64,000 bases of DNA, from contig NZ_APNK01000002.1 of assembly GCF_000732535.1 (NCBI RefSeq), forward strand, positions 1-64,000, read 5' to 3'. A program made the translations under genes and the position numbers. Origin of the DNA: Salinisphaera hydrothermalis C41B8. GTDB taxonomy: Bacteria > Pseudomonadota > Gammaproteobacteria > Nevskiales > Salinisphaeraceae. Below the pieces are notes generated by a model. It made no database searches, had not been told where the DNA came from, and saw only the letters and a list, made by a program, of their open reading frames with translations. Of the stretch, positions 27,137 to 35,386 are shown in pieces. The first letter of the stretch is position 1, and each line of letters opens with the position of its first letter.

Positions 27137-27637
27137 ATGAGTGCGATCGAGCTCGATCGTCTAACTCCCAAAGAGGTCTCGGTGTATCAAAGGCGCCAGG
27201 ACAGGGCGTTAGCTGATGCCTATGCGCTGTGGACATGCGCCTCTTGCCCGAAGCTGCTTGCGCTTAATGAGCTTTCGTAACAGTCGTTACAAGACGAAAT
27301 TCAAATCGTGACGGCCTGTTGACTCTTGGCGGATTATGGTCGCGTTCATCGACGCCGCATTGCCGTTCGATTGTCTGTCCCAAGTGGTATTGCCACCCGG
27401 AAATGAGCGGGCTGAGTTAGCGGTGGGTTTTAATCTGAATACCCGGATCTTCATCCTCGGTTCGGCCGGGTGCAGCAGGTCGCCAATTTGCGCACCTTAA
27501 TCTCCGGTCCCTATGGCAAAGCTGCCACAAATTCAACAAATAAGGGTCGGGCGGGCATCCAGGCTTTCGCCTTTGATGGGTTGGCCGTATAGTGACTGGG
27601 CGTCCAGGCGCAGGGGGTAGGTAAGGGAGTCTGCTAA
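27137..27637 (+). other. 501-bp gap between fcl and the ExoY-like transferase
   Basis: No recognisable gene. A 47-codon frame opens at 27137 immediately after fcl and holds a perfect 16-bp palindrome CGATCGAGCTCGATCG (27144-27159); a second ~54-codon frame around 27340 has no family character. It may be the remains of a deleted gene. No dispersed GTAGGTCGG-type palindrome is present. Confidence 0.4.
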
Positions 27638-28321
27638 GTGAAAACGGCAGATAGTGTGTCGGGTGAGCTCGATACTGGTCTCGATCGTGCAGCTCAGCCG
27701 CCCAGGCGGCCAGAAACTGGTTTCGGTCGGTCGCTTGACTTAACTGGAAGCGTCGTTCTTCTGTTGTTCTTGGCGCCGTTGTTTGTGTTGATCGCTATCG
27801 GCGTGCGATGTTCGGGCCGGCGGATCCTGTTTGCGCACGAGCGTGTGGGACGTAATGGACGTCGATTTCGTTGCCTCAAGTTCCGGAGCATGCACCCGAA
27901 CGCTCAAGCCCGTCTACGCGAGCTGTTACAAACTGACGCCGAAGCCCTCGCCGAATGGCAAGAGAACTTCAAGCTGAAAGACGATCCCCGTGTGACGCGG
28001 GTCGGCGCCTTTCTAAGGCGCTTCAGCCTGGATGAATTGCCGCAGTTGTTGAACGTGATAGCTGGAGACATGTGTCTTGTAGGGCCGCGGCCAATCGTCG
28101 AGGACGAATTGGCCCTTTATGGACAGTACGCACATATCTATCTTTCGACGCGGCCGGGAATGACAGGTTTGTGGCAAGTCAGTGGGCGCAGTGATACAAG
28201 CTATCGACGGCGTATCGCTCTAGACTGCGCCTACGTGCGGCGACGGAGCATCTGGCTGGACTTCAAAATTTTGCTCAAAACCGTGCTTGTGGTGTTCGGC
28301 CGACAGCGAGGCGCATATTGA
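27638..28321 (+). CDS. ExoY-type undecaprenyl-phosphate sugar-1-phosphate transferase
   Basis: A 227-residue polyprenyl-phosphate hexose-1-phosphate transferase (short PHPT class). One N-terminal membrane segment (SVVLLLFLAPLFVLIAIGV) precedes the catalytic domain: FRCLKFRSM, FLRRFSLDELPQLLNVIAGD, CLVGPRP, RPGMTGLWQVSGRS. ExoY-type enzymes start repeat-unit synthesis with glucose- or galactose-1-phosphate. The GTG at 27638 follows a GGGAG motif. Having both this gene and wcaJ in one locus is unusual: two alternative initiating sugars or remnants of two loci. Confidence 0.88.
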   Translation: MKTADSVSGELDTGLDRAAQPPRRPETGFGRSLDLTGSVVLLLFLAPLFVLIAIGVRCSGRRILFAHERVGRNGRRFRCLKFRSMHPNAQARLRELLQTDAEALAEWQENFKLKDDPRVTRVGAFLRRFSLDELPQLLNVIAGDMCLVGPRPIVEDELALYGQYAHIYLSTRPGMTGLWQVSGRSDTSYRRRIALDCAYVRRRSIWLDFKILLKTVLVVFGRQRGAY

Positions 28322-28341
28322 TAAGCCTGCGAGTTACTTCT

Positions 28342-28352
28342 GCGGTAGCGTG
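28342..28352 (+). promoter_or_regulatory. ops-like element (RfaH/JUMPstart core)
   Basis: GCGGTAGCGTG at 28342-28352 matches eleven of the twelve bases of the ops core GGCGGTAGCGTG, where RfaH is loaded onto paused RNA polymerase in polysaccharide operons. It lies 158 bases before wcaJ, a normal leader distance. Only one copy was seen and no rfaH gene is in the window, so chance similarity is possible. Confidence 0.5.
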
Positions 28353-28510
28353 GGAATGCTGTAAAATACACGTCCTCAATAGATCTCTGTGAGGAGCGAG
28401 TCGTTTATTGCCAGCCGGTCTTTAGCCGGTTTTTTTGCAGCTTTTTTACACCTTCTCGGGTCTGATTCGCTCGTATAGAGTCGCATCCGTTTATAAAGAT
28501 CAACAGAAGA

Positions 28511-29905
28511 ATGTTTCGACGCGGATTTTTACGAGATCACAGCAGTGTTTCGCTCGGCCTGTATGTAGTGGTCGACCTCACCATGATCTGTATAGGAGCC
28601 TATCTCGCGTACGCTTGGCGCTTTGGTAACCTAGGGCTGGATACGCATTATCGTGGACCGGTTTTCGTCGCGATTCTGCTGACTTGGAGCGTGTTTCCGT
28701 CGCTGGATCTTTACGACTCCTGGCGCGGTCGTAGCCCTGTCGATCAAATCCGAATGGTTACGCTCGGCTGGATCGCTGTGATGTTGGGGCTGATTCTGAT
28801 TGGTTTCGCGCTCAAACAAAGCGATAACTACTCCCGGCTTTGGGTTCTTGCTTGGGCGCTCTCGGGATGGGCACTTTTGGTGCTTGGTCGTATCGTAGCG
28901 TATACCCTTTTGCGTGAGCTACGCGCTCGTGGCTGGAATCATCGCCGCATTCTTATGGTAGGAAGCGGCCCCTTGGTGGAGGAAGCCTTGGCGCGAGTGA
29001 AAGATGCGCCTTCGACGGGGTGGGAAGTGATCGCGGTGGCGATGCTCGATCACGACGGTCGTCGAGACATCCATAACGTCAGAGTAGTGGAATACAAGGC
29101 GAGGACCGAGCGGCTGGCGCGTCGCTTCGACGCAGACGAGGTCTGGCTATGTCTGCCGCTTGACCAGCAGCCTCTTATAGATCGCGTGCTTTGGGATTTT
29201 CGGCACAGCACGATCACTATGCGCCTGGTGCCGAATCTTCATGGAATGCGGCTGATCCAGCATCCGGTGACGGATATTCTGGGCGTGCCAATGCTCAACC
29301 TCAGCGTTTCGCCGATGCATGGGCTTAGTCGGCTCATGAAGGCGATCGAGGATAGGACGCTGGCGCTGATCATTCTTACGCTCATTAGCCCGCTGCTATT
29401 GGTCTTGGCGATCGGCGTGAAGATGAGCTCGCCGGGCCCGATTTTCTTTCGCCAGAAGCGGATGGGATGGAACGGTCGGAATTTCACGATCCTGAAGTTC
29501 CGCTCGATGCCGGTGGACGTCGAATCCAAAACCGGCGCGGTATGGGCTAAGGCGGGCGAGAAGCGGTCGACGCGTTTCGGCGGATTTTTGCGGCGAACCA
29601 GCCTCGACGAGTTGCCTCAGTTCATCAACGTGTTGCGCGGCGATATGTCCATCGTCGGGCCGCGACCCGAACGCCCGGTGTTCGTGGATCAGTTCAAGGA
29701 TGAGATCCCGGGGTATATGCAAAAGCATATGGTGAAGGCCGGAATCACAGGGTGGGCTCAGGTCAACGGCTGGCGCGGTTCAACCGATCTGACCAAGCGC
29801 ATCGAGCACGATCTGTATTACATCGAACACTGGTCGATATGGTTCGACTTGAAGATCATCTTCCTGACGATCCTCAAGGGCTTCGTGCATAAGCACGCTT
29901 ATTAG
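28511..29905 (+). CDS. wcaJ: WcaJ-type undecaprenyl-phosphate glucose-1-phosphate transferase
   Basis: A 464-residue long-form PHPT. Four N-terminal membrane segments (residues ~15-125), a CoA-binding-like Rossmann domain (RRILMVGSGPLVEEALARVK), another membrane stretch (ALIILTLISPLLLVLAIGV) and the C-terminal catalytic domain: FFRQKRMGWNGRNFTILKFR, GGFLRRTSLDELPQFINVLR, IVGPRPERPVFVDQF, GITGWAQVNGWRG. It would load glucose-1-phosphate onto undecaprenyl phosphate to start the repeat unit. It ends KGFVHKHAY, as in colanic-acid WcaJ. A tiny relic of a similar 3' end is found 1.5 kb downstream. Confidence 0.94.
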   Translation: MFRRGFLRDHSSVSLGLYVVVDLTMICIGAYLAYAWRFGNLGLDTHYRGPVFVAILLTWSVFPSLDLYDSWRGRSPVDQIRMVTLGWIAVMLGLILIGFALKQSDNYSRLWVLAWALSGWALLVLGRIVAYTLLRELRARGWNHRRILMVGSGPLVEEALARVKDAPSTGWEVIAVAMLDHDGRRDIHNVRVVEYKARTERLARRFDADEVWLCLPLDQQPLIDRVLWDFRHSTITMRLVPNLHGMRLIQHPVTDILGVPMLNLSVSPMHGLSRLMKAIEDRTLALIILTLISPLLLVLAIGVKMSSPGPIFFRQKRMGWNGRNFTILKFRSMPVDVESKTGAVWAKAGEKRSTRFGGFLRRTSLDELPQFINVLRGDMSIVGPRPERPVFVDQFKDEIPGYMQKHMVKAGITGWAQVNGWRGSTDLTKRIEHDLYYIEHWSIWFDLKIIFLTILKGFVHKHAY

Positions 29906-29925
29906 AGGCGGCGATTTTCGCGCGA

Positions 29926-30058
29926 GCATGTAGGTCGGCTCAGGCGACGGGCCGTAAGCCGACATCGAGAGCCCGGCGTGCCGATCATTAGGTGACAGGT
30001 TGGCGTGGCTCCGAGTCGGTTCTGTCGGATTACGCCTGCGGCTAATCCGACCTACGGG
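29926..30058. repeat. copy of the 154-bp two-palindrome repeat
   Basis: Opens with GTAGGTCGGCTCAGGCG...GTAAGCCGAC, then the spacer ATCGAGAGCCCGGCGTGCCG / ATCATTAGGTGACAGGTTGG, and closes with GTCGGATTACGCCTGCGGCT followed by AATCCGACCTACGGG. The same unit occurs 2.3 times in tandem at 31061-31408, on the other side of the toxin-antitoxin genes. Confidence 0.9.
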
Positions 30059-30167
30059 ACCAGACGAGACGGAGATAGCGCTGGTAATTCGGGGCGGTGC
30101 GGACAGGGCTCGGTTGGCTTTTAAGTCGTGCTTACGCGAGAGGTGCGACATGGGTGGCCACAGTAGA

Positions 30168-30650
30168 TCATTGCAACCAGCCGCGCCGCCCAATCGCTTG
30201 GGTTAAAGCCTCGGCGACGTCGAGCAATATGGGTACAAAGCGGTGCCCGTTATTGAGTGCGTCGGCCAGGATATTTGGATCCTCGATATATTCGTGGACC
30301 ATCTGGTTACGCAGCTTGCGCATCGCCAACCACTCATCAGCTGACGATAGGAGGCCCAACTGCTCTGCACGATCCAGGCGATCGAGGGCGGTACCGGGAG
30401 ATTCGCCCTCGGCGCTTAGGTAAGCAGGTAATAACTTGTCCCCGAGCGTATCCTGGAGCCGCCCGAATCTTCCAACAAAAGCCTCTACGCGTTCCGCTTC
30501 GTCAGGGTTGTCCTGTAAAGCTATTGCTCGCGCTGAAGTGAAGGGCTGCTGGTAGAGTCGACGATCCGTCAGCGCGAGATGGTCACTTTCACGCTGCACT
30601 ACGCGCACGAGGAACTGTAGGCGTTGCCTTGTTGCAGCGTCCTGCGTCAC
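30168..30650 (-). CDS. hepT: HepT-like HEPN toxin of a MntA-HepT module
   Basis: A 160-residue all-helical HEPN protein. The catalytic/ligand motif RNQMVHEY (Arg114-Asn115...His119-Glu-Tyr121) is the R-N-x3-H-x-Y signature of HepT RNases. GTG 30650 is chosen because it overlaps the stop of the nucleotidyltransferase gene by GTGA. In type VII systems the HEPN RNase is silenced by AMPylation of its conserved Tyr by MntA, an antiphage or stabilisation function known for the family. The pair is isolated between repeat arrays, so it looks like an acquired cassette. Confidence 0.85.
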   Translation of the reverse strand: MTQDAATRQRLQFLVRVVQRESDHLALTDRRLYQQPFTSARAIALQDNPDEAERVEAFVGRFGRLQDTLGDKLLPAYLSAEGESPGTALDRLDRAEQLGLLSSADEWLAMRKLRNQMVHEYIEDPNILADALNNGHRFVPILLDVAEALTQAIGRRGWLQ

Positions 30651-30949
30651 AAAGGCACCCCGTCGCGCTCGGCGATTTGGTGAATACCGGCATGTCGAAG
30701 ATTCGGCGCAGACAGCAATACATCGACGTCGCGGCCTTCGAGAAATCGGCTGATCCGGGCTTCCAAGCGGGCTGCGAGCCACGCAGGGTGAGCAACCGGG
30801 TTATCGAGCTTAACCAGCAGGTCGAGGTCTCCCCCCCGCCGATTATCATCCAATCGCGATCCGAAGAGACGTACTTGGGCCGGACGTTGTTCGCTCTCTT
30901 CGGCGATGATGCGCCGAATGGCCGAAGCCTGTTCGCTGGATAGTCGCAT
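30647..30949 (-). CDS. mntA: MntA-like minimal nucleotidyltransferase antitoxin
   Basis: A 100-residue MNT-fold protein. FGSRLDDNRRGGDLDLLV (residues 29-46) supplies the Gly30-Ser31 motif and the first metal-binding aspartates (Asp41, Asp43); RDVDVL (Asp74/Asp76) gives the third. Complete active-site residues suggest an active AMPylator of HepT. It is the upstream gene of a two-gene operon and overlaps hepT by four bases. The expected order (MNT before HEPN) is kept. Confidence 0.88.
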   Translation of the reverse strand: MRLSSEQASAIRRIIAEESEQRPAQVRLFGSRLDDNRRGGDLDLLVKLDNPVAHPAWLAARLEARISRFLEGRDVDVLLSAPNLRHAGIHQIAERDGVPL

Positions 30950-31060
30950 GCCACTCTCTCCACGTGCCGCGCCGACGATCGACGCATACTGGATCGTAAT
31001 TATTTAGAGTAAGTATGGCAGTTGCTTACGTCTTCGACTATGCGGGCAAAAGTGTTCGCA

Positions 31061-31408
31061 GTATGTAGGTCGGCTTAGGCCGCAGGCCGTAGGCCGGCAT
31101 CGAGAGCCTAGCGTGCCCATCATTAGGTGACAGGTTGGTGTGGCTCCGAGTCGGTTCTGTCGGATTACGCCTGCGGCTAATCCGACCTACGGGGCTACGG
31201 GCAAAGGTGTCGCAGTATGTAGGTCGGCTTAGGCCGCAGGCCGTAGGCCGGCATCGAGAGCCCGGCGTGTTGATCATTAGGTGACAGGTTGGTGTGGCTC
31301 CGAGTCGGTTCTGTCGGATTACGCCTGCGGCTAATCCGACCTACGGGGCTACGGGCAAAGCTGTCGCAGCATGTAGGTCGGCTTAGGCCGCAGGCCGTAA
31401 GCCGACAT
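31061..31408. repeat. 154-bp two-palindrome repeat, 2.3 tandem copies
   Basis: Units start at about 31061, 31215 and 31369 (exact period 154); the third breaks off after the first palindrome and ATCGAGAGC. The units differ by only a few bases and share both palindromes and both spacers with the single copy at 29926-30058, so they are direct repeats flanking hepT-mntA. Confidence 0.92.
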
Positions 31409-31414
31409 CGAGAG

Positions 31415-31459
31415 CTGAAGATCATTTTCCTGGGGCAATGCGTGCACAAGAATACTTAA
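31415..31459 (+). pseudogene. 15-codon relic of a second wcaJ-like 3' end
   Basis: CTGAAGATCATTTTCCTGGG...GTGCACAAGAATACTTAA encodes LKIIFLGQCVHKNT-stop, matching the last residues of wcaJ (LKIIFLTILKGFVHKHAY-stop) with a two- to three-codon gap. DNA similarity to 29850-29905 is direct. The relic abuts the broken third repeat unit and is followed by a plus-strand terminator. Confidence 0.65.
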
Positions 31460-31468
31460 TTAGCCGGG

Positions 31469-31499
31469 CGGGCCGGGGCAAGCGCCGGCGGCCCGTTTT
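31469..31499 (+). terminator. rho-independent terminator, plus strand
   Basis: CGGGCCG (31469-31475) and CGGCCCG (31489-31495) form a GC-rich hairpin followed by TTTT. It directly follows the wcaJ-like relic and so probably ended that lost gene; the epimerase gene ends just beyond on the opposite strand. Confidence 0.6.
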
Positions 31500-31508
31500 G
31501 GGAGGCGA

Positions 31509-32516
31509 CTAGCAGTTGTAGTAGTCGCGATACCAGTTCACGAAGCGTTCGACGCCCTCGGCGACTGTGGTCTGTGGGCGGTAGCCGACGGCCTCGTATA
31601 GGCCGTCGACGCTGGCGTGGGTCGCTTCGATATCGCCGGCCTGCATGGGCAGCATCTCTTTCTCGGCCGTCACACCGAGGCATTCCTCGAGCCGATTGAT
31701 GTAGTCCATGAGCGGTACGGGATTGCCGTTGCCGATGTTGTATACCCGCCAGGGCGCCGGGCTGCTGTCGATGCGCGGGCTGTCGCTGTTCCAGTTCTCG
31801 TCCGGTGTAGCGGTTTTGTAGAGAACACGAACCACGCCTTCGGCGATGTCGTCCACGAAGGTGAAGTCGCGCCGATGCTGGCCGTGGTTGAACACTGGGA
31901 TGGGCTCGCCGGCGAGCATTTTCTTGGTGAACAGGAACAGTGCCATGTCTGGCCGGCCCCACGGGCCGTAGACGGTGAAGAAGCGCAACCCCGTAGTCGG
32001 CACGCCGTATAGATGGGCATAGGAGTGGGCCATCAATTCCGTAGCGCGTTTCGACGCGGCGTAGATCGCCAGCGGGTGATCGGCATCGCCGCTGGGCGAG
32101 AAAGGCATATCGGTCGACGCCCCGTACACCGAGCTGGTGGATGCATACACCATATGGGCAACATTATGGTGGCGGCAGCCTTCGAGCACGTTCAATGTGC
32201 CGGTGACATTGGCATCGATGTAGTCGTGCGGATGGTCGATGGAGTGCCGGACCCCGGCCTGCGCTGCCAGGTGTACGACGCGCTCGAAGCCATGGTCTGC
32301 AAATAACGCGGGCATGGCCTGGCGGTCGGCGATATCGAGTTCGATCTGTTTGAACGATGGGTTCTTTTCGAGTTCGGCCACACGCGCGCGCTTGAGCGCG
32401 ACGTCGTAGTACGGGTCGAAATTGTCGACGCCGATGACGGTTTCGCCTCGATCCAGCAGTCGCTGCGCGACATGAAATCCGATGAAGCCTGCGCTGCCGG
32501 TAACGAGAATGCTCAT
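31509..32516 (-). CDS. UDP-glucuronate 4-epimerase-like NAD-dependent epimerase
   Basis: A 335-residue extended SDR enzyme: [20 protein letters not shown] at the N-terminus, [49 protein letters not shown], and [20 protein letters not shown] with the catalytic Tyr-x3-Lys; [18 protein letters not shown] follows. NFDPYYD..LK and QAGVRYS-type segments fit the CapI/LpsL UDP-glucuronate 4-epimerases (giving UDP-galacturonate). ATG 32516 begins at the Rossmann fold. It is divergent from the nucleotide-sugar dehydrogenase gene, 194 bases apart, and both could supply uronic acids. UDP-GlcNAc epimerase activity cannot be ruled out. Confidence 0.85.
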   Translation of the reverse strand: MSILVTGSAGFIGFHVAQRLLDRGETVIGVDNFDPYYDVALKRARVAELEKNPSFKQIELDIADRQAMPALFADHGFERVVHLAAQAGVRHSIDHPHDYIDANVTGTLNVLEGCRHHNVAHMVYASTSSVYGASTDMPFSPSGDADHPLAIYAASKRATELMAHSYAHLYGVPTTGLRFFTVYGPWGRPDMALFLFTKKMLAGEPIPVFNHGQHRRDFTFVDDIAEGVVRVLYKTATPDENWNSDSPRIDSSPAPWRVYNIGNGNPVPLMDYINRLEECLGVTAEKEMLPMQAGDIEATHASVDGLYEAVGYRPQTTVAEGVERFVNWYRDYYNC

Positions 32517-32710
32517 TGAGGGTCCAGTGGTGCTACGGATGGGCGAGAGAATTATACCGGCCGCGGGCGGAGCTTCCGAAGCGGCGGTGCCGTGTGAGGC
32601 CGAATCATCGTATAACTTCGCCGGTTTTGCTCGAACCAGTAGTGCAGCGTTTCCGGTATCATCCTCCGGTCGCGAATCAGGATCACACGTCCAGATCGAG
32701 GGGATGGCGA

Positions 32711-33997
32711 GTGTCAAAAATCGATGCGCCGGAAGGCGACCGGCTGGCGGTGCTGGGCCTGGGGTATGTCGGGCTGCCGCTTGCTGTTGCGTTTGGCCAG
32801 CACCTGCCCACTCTGGGCTTTGATATCGACGAGAAACGGGTCGAGCAGCTGCGAGGCGGCTACGACTTCACGCGCGAAGTCGCGCGCGAGCGTCTCGGGG
32901 CATCGAAAGACCTGGCGTTTTCGGCAGACCCGGCCGATCTTTCCAGCGCGAACATCTACATCGTGACCGTGCCGACCCCGGTAACAGAGGCAAAGGTGCC
33001 GGATTTCGGGCCTCTTGAATCCGCATCGCGCTCGCTCGCGCCTTATCTTTCGCCTGGCGATATTGTGGTATACGAGTCGACCGTCTATCCGGGCGCAACG
33101 GAAGAGCGCTGTGTGCCGATCCTCGCGGCTGGGTCCGGGTTGACGTTCAACGAAGATTTCTTCGTGGGTTACAGCCCTGAACGCGCGAACCCGGGGGATG
33201 CCGAGCACGGGTTGGCGAATATCGTGAAAGTAGTCTCCGGCTCGACGCCGGAGGCTGCCGATCGTCTGGTGGCTTTGTATCAAAAGGTGGTGCCGGCGGG
33301 CGTACATCGGGCTTCATCGATCACGGTTGCCGAGGCCGCCAAGGTCATCGAGAACGTGCAGCGCGATATCAATGTGGCGCTGGTCAACGAACTATCCCAG
33401 ATCTTTGTGCGCCTGGGCATCGATACACAGGAAGTACTCGAGGCGGCGGGTACGAAATGGAATTTCCTGCCGTTCAAGCCGGGGCTCGTGGGCGGGCATT
33501 GCATTGGGGTGGATCCGTACTACCTTACTTACAAGGCCCAGGCGGTCGGGTACCACCCGGAGATCATCCTGGCGGGGCGGCGAATCAACGACGGCATGGG
33601 GCGTTATATCTCGCAGGAAGTCGTTCGACTGATGCTGCGAAGAAGCATTCAGGTCAACGGATCTCGCGTTCTCGTCATGGGGCTTACCTTCAAGGAGAAT
33701 TGTCCGGATATTCGTAATACCCGAGTGGTCGACATCGTGCACGAGCTCAAGGCGATGAATGTCGACGTCGATGTGTATGACCCTTGGGCCGATGCCGCGA
33801 AAGTCGAGCATGAATACGGCCTGGCCCCGGTCGAGTCGCCAGAGGCTGGGGCCTATGACGCCGTGATTGTTGCTGTAGCGCACCGTCTGTTCCGGGAGGC
33901 CGGTATCGATAGCGTGCGTGCCTACGGCAAATCGACGCATATCGTGTACGACGTCAAGTACGCATTCGCCGCGGAAGAGACGGATGGCCGGCTTTAG
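32711..33997 (+). CDS. nucleotide-sugar 6-dehydrogenase, TviB/WbpO type
   Basis: A 428-residue NAD-dependent UDP-hexose dehydrogenase. [20 protein letters not shown] opens the NAD domain; [52 protein letters not shown] and [20 protein letters not shown] (catalytic Cys) follow. The NPGD and RDINVAL segments point to the UDP-N-acetylhexosaminuronate dehydrogenases (TviB, WbpO) rather than UDP-glucose dehydrogenase. The start is GTG 32711 with GAGGGGATGGCGA upstream. With the divergent epimerase it would supply an acidic sugar for the polysaccharide or pilin glycan. Confidence 0.87.
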   Translation: MSKIDAPEGDRLAVLGLGYVGLPLAVAFGQHLPTLGFDIDEKRVEQLRGGYDFTREVARERLGASKDLAFSADPADLSSANIYIVTVPTPVTEAKVPDFGPLESASRSLAPYLSPGDIVVYESTVYPGATEERCVPILAAGSGLTFNEDFFVGYSPERANPGDAEHGLANIVKVVSGSTPEAADRLVALYQKVVPAGVHRASSITVAEAAKVIENVQRDINVALVNELSQIFVRLGIDTQEVLEAAGTKWNFLPFKPGLVGGHCIGVDPYYLTYKAQAVGYHPEIILAGRRINDGMGRYISQEVVRLMLRRSIQVNGSRVLVMGLTFKENCPDIRNTRVVDIVHELKAMNVDVDVYDPWADAAKVEHEYGLAPVESPEAGAYDAVIVAVAHRLFREAGIDSVRAYGKSTHIVYDVKYAFAAEETDGRL

Positions 33998-34269
33998 TTG
34001 TGACCTCTAGGGTGGGGATCGTCACAAACTAAGCGCATCGGTGACTTGGCGCGCCCCGGCCCGCGAGTGAGGTATGACTTCGGATGGTGGCGTCCGGCGA
34101 GGCCAGAGGCGTTCGGGTTACGCCGTCGTACCGCTTGATGTGGCATCGCGCGCCTCGGTCGTGGCCTGCGCCTTGGCTCAAGCGACGAGATCAGCTTACG
34201 CGGTGCGTATCTCGCCACGACCGCCACAGCCGCTTGAATCACATTCCGTCGTGAGTCGGGTGCTGGTGG

Positions 34270-34543
34270 CTAGGGCGTGTTGAGGTTTCGTGCGAGCGCC
34301 GCGTTGGCGTCCGCAAATCGTGACCGGCAAGGCGCGAGTCGCCGCGTCGTGGCGAGCCACGACCCAGACTCGCAACGCCGCAGGGCGCGATTTGCGGCCC
34401 AACCCGAAGGGACAAGCGCTGTTTTGCGGCAATCCAGCGTTGTTGCTCTCTCGCGTAGAACGACTACGCCACGTTCGCTACGCCTCGTCTTGCCGCAAAA
34501 CAGCGCTTGGCGCGGACTCGCACCAAACCTCAACACGCCCTAG
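34270..34543. mobile_element. MITE-like palindromic element, full copy 1 (274 bp)
   Basis: The ends are a 27-bp inverted repeat with one mismatch: CTAGGGCGTGTTGAGGTTT + CGTGCGAG at 34270-34296 and its complement at 34517-34543. CTAG at both edges resembles the YTAR target duplication of IS5-type transposition. Inside, a perfect 20-bp inverted repeat CAAGCGCTGTTTTGCGGCAA (34413-34432 with 34490-34509) brackets a 57-base loop. No protein is encoded. Related copies are at 47691-47828 (deleted) and 52960-53226 (inverted). Confidence 0.85.
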
Positions 34544-35199
34544 AATGCCAGCAACACGCCCATGCCAACGGCCACATTGTTCCGGAGCGTGCTGTTTTCG
34601 GCTCTCAGATCATTCTTCTTGATGGCCAGGCCGCCTTGAAGCCCGACTTTTTCGTTCAGCCAATTCTGCGCCATGAATCCGCGCAATCCACTGCCCTGGT
34701 TGAACAGGCGTGAATCCTTCTCCAGCGCATCATCGTCGTCGAGGTGAGGATTCAAATTGAGCGCGAGTGGATCGATGACGGCCCGTGGTGTACTGGCCGT
34801 CCGGGCCTTGGGGAGTGGCTGTCTGCCAGTGCCGGTTAGCAGAGTCTCGTGGGCCGACGTCGTCGGGGGAAGTTCCAGATTCAGCGGCGGCGGCACGCTG
34901 ACCCTTGTAATCACGATCGGGCTGGAATGCTGACGCTTCGGGCGTTGCGCCAAAGCATGCATCGGCGACCACTGAAGTTTCAGATGATGTTTCGACGGAA
35001 GCAGCCGGAGTCGCGACGATATCGATGCGACATGAAAGTGATGCGTCCGCGGTTGGGTCGTAGCGGATGCATTCTGCGTGGCGGGCTTGTTGCCGATCGA
35101 AGTCTGGGCCGCCGGCCAAAACAAGTACGCGCTGGCGCCAAGTGTGGCACTGGCCAGTATCGCAACAGCCAAATATCCAGATGTTATGCGCGAGACCAT
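34540..35199 (-). CDS. hypothetical membrane-anchored protein, third gene of the pilin cluster
   Basis: 219 residues with one N-terminal membrane anchor (YLAVAILASATLGASAYLFW, residues ~9-28), a Pro/Ser/Thr/His-rich middle (to ~165) and a C-terminal piece that could be beta-strand, ending VAVGMGVLLAF with a terminal Phe as in outer-membrane beta-signals. I recognise no family. It follows the PglL-like ligase on the same strand, 187 bases apart. Its TAG stop is supplied by the CTAG terminus of the MITE, so the original C-terminus may have been longer. Codon usage is typical of the window. Confidence 0.55.
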   Translation of the reverse strand: MVSRITSGYLAVAILASATLGASAYLFWPAAQTSIGNKPATQNASATTQPRTHHFHVASISSRLRLLPSKHHLKLQWSPMHALAQRPKRQHSSPIVITRVSVPPPLNLELPPTTSAHETLLTGTGRQPLPKARTASTPRAVIDPLALNLNPHLDDDDALEKDSRLFNQGSGLRGFMAQNWLNEKVGLQGGLAIKKNDLRAENSTLRNNVAVGMGVLLAF

Positions 35200-35386
35200 G
35201 GCGCCACGCTAATGAGTCAGCTATCCGACAAGCTGATTTTTATTATACCGATTTTCAACGGCATAACCGGATAAATATTGAATTTAGCGAAGCAGCTCGC
35301 GTTTAGCCGGTTGTGCGTTCTCGTTGGCGGGATTCGTCGCCACATGCGATGCATGCCCGAAAGGTGCTCGCGAGAGCATATCCAGC

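Noticed and set aside
27144-27159. Perfect palindrome CGATCGAGCTCGATCG after fcl
   Set aside because: No partner copies or T-run seen; a 16-bp palindrome of common tetramers may be chance, so it is only noted in the gap entry.
28408-28436. Possible terminator before wcaJ (GCCGGTCTTTAGCCGGTTTTTTT)
   Set aside because: The GCCGGT motifs are direct, not inverted; only a 4-bp CCGG/CCGG stem can form, too weak to call.
33998-34543. Short overlapping frames on both strands before the pilin cluster
   Set aside because: Most lie in the terminal and internal inverted repeats of the MITE-like element and mirror each other; they are not genes.
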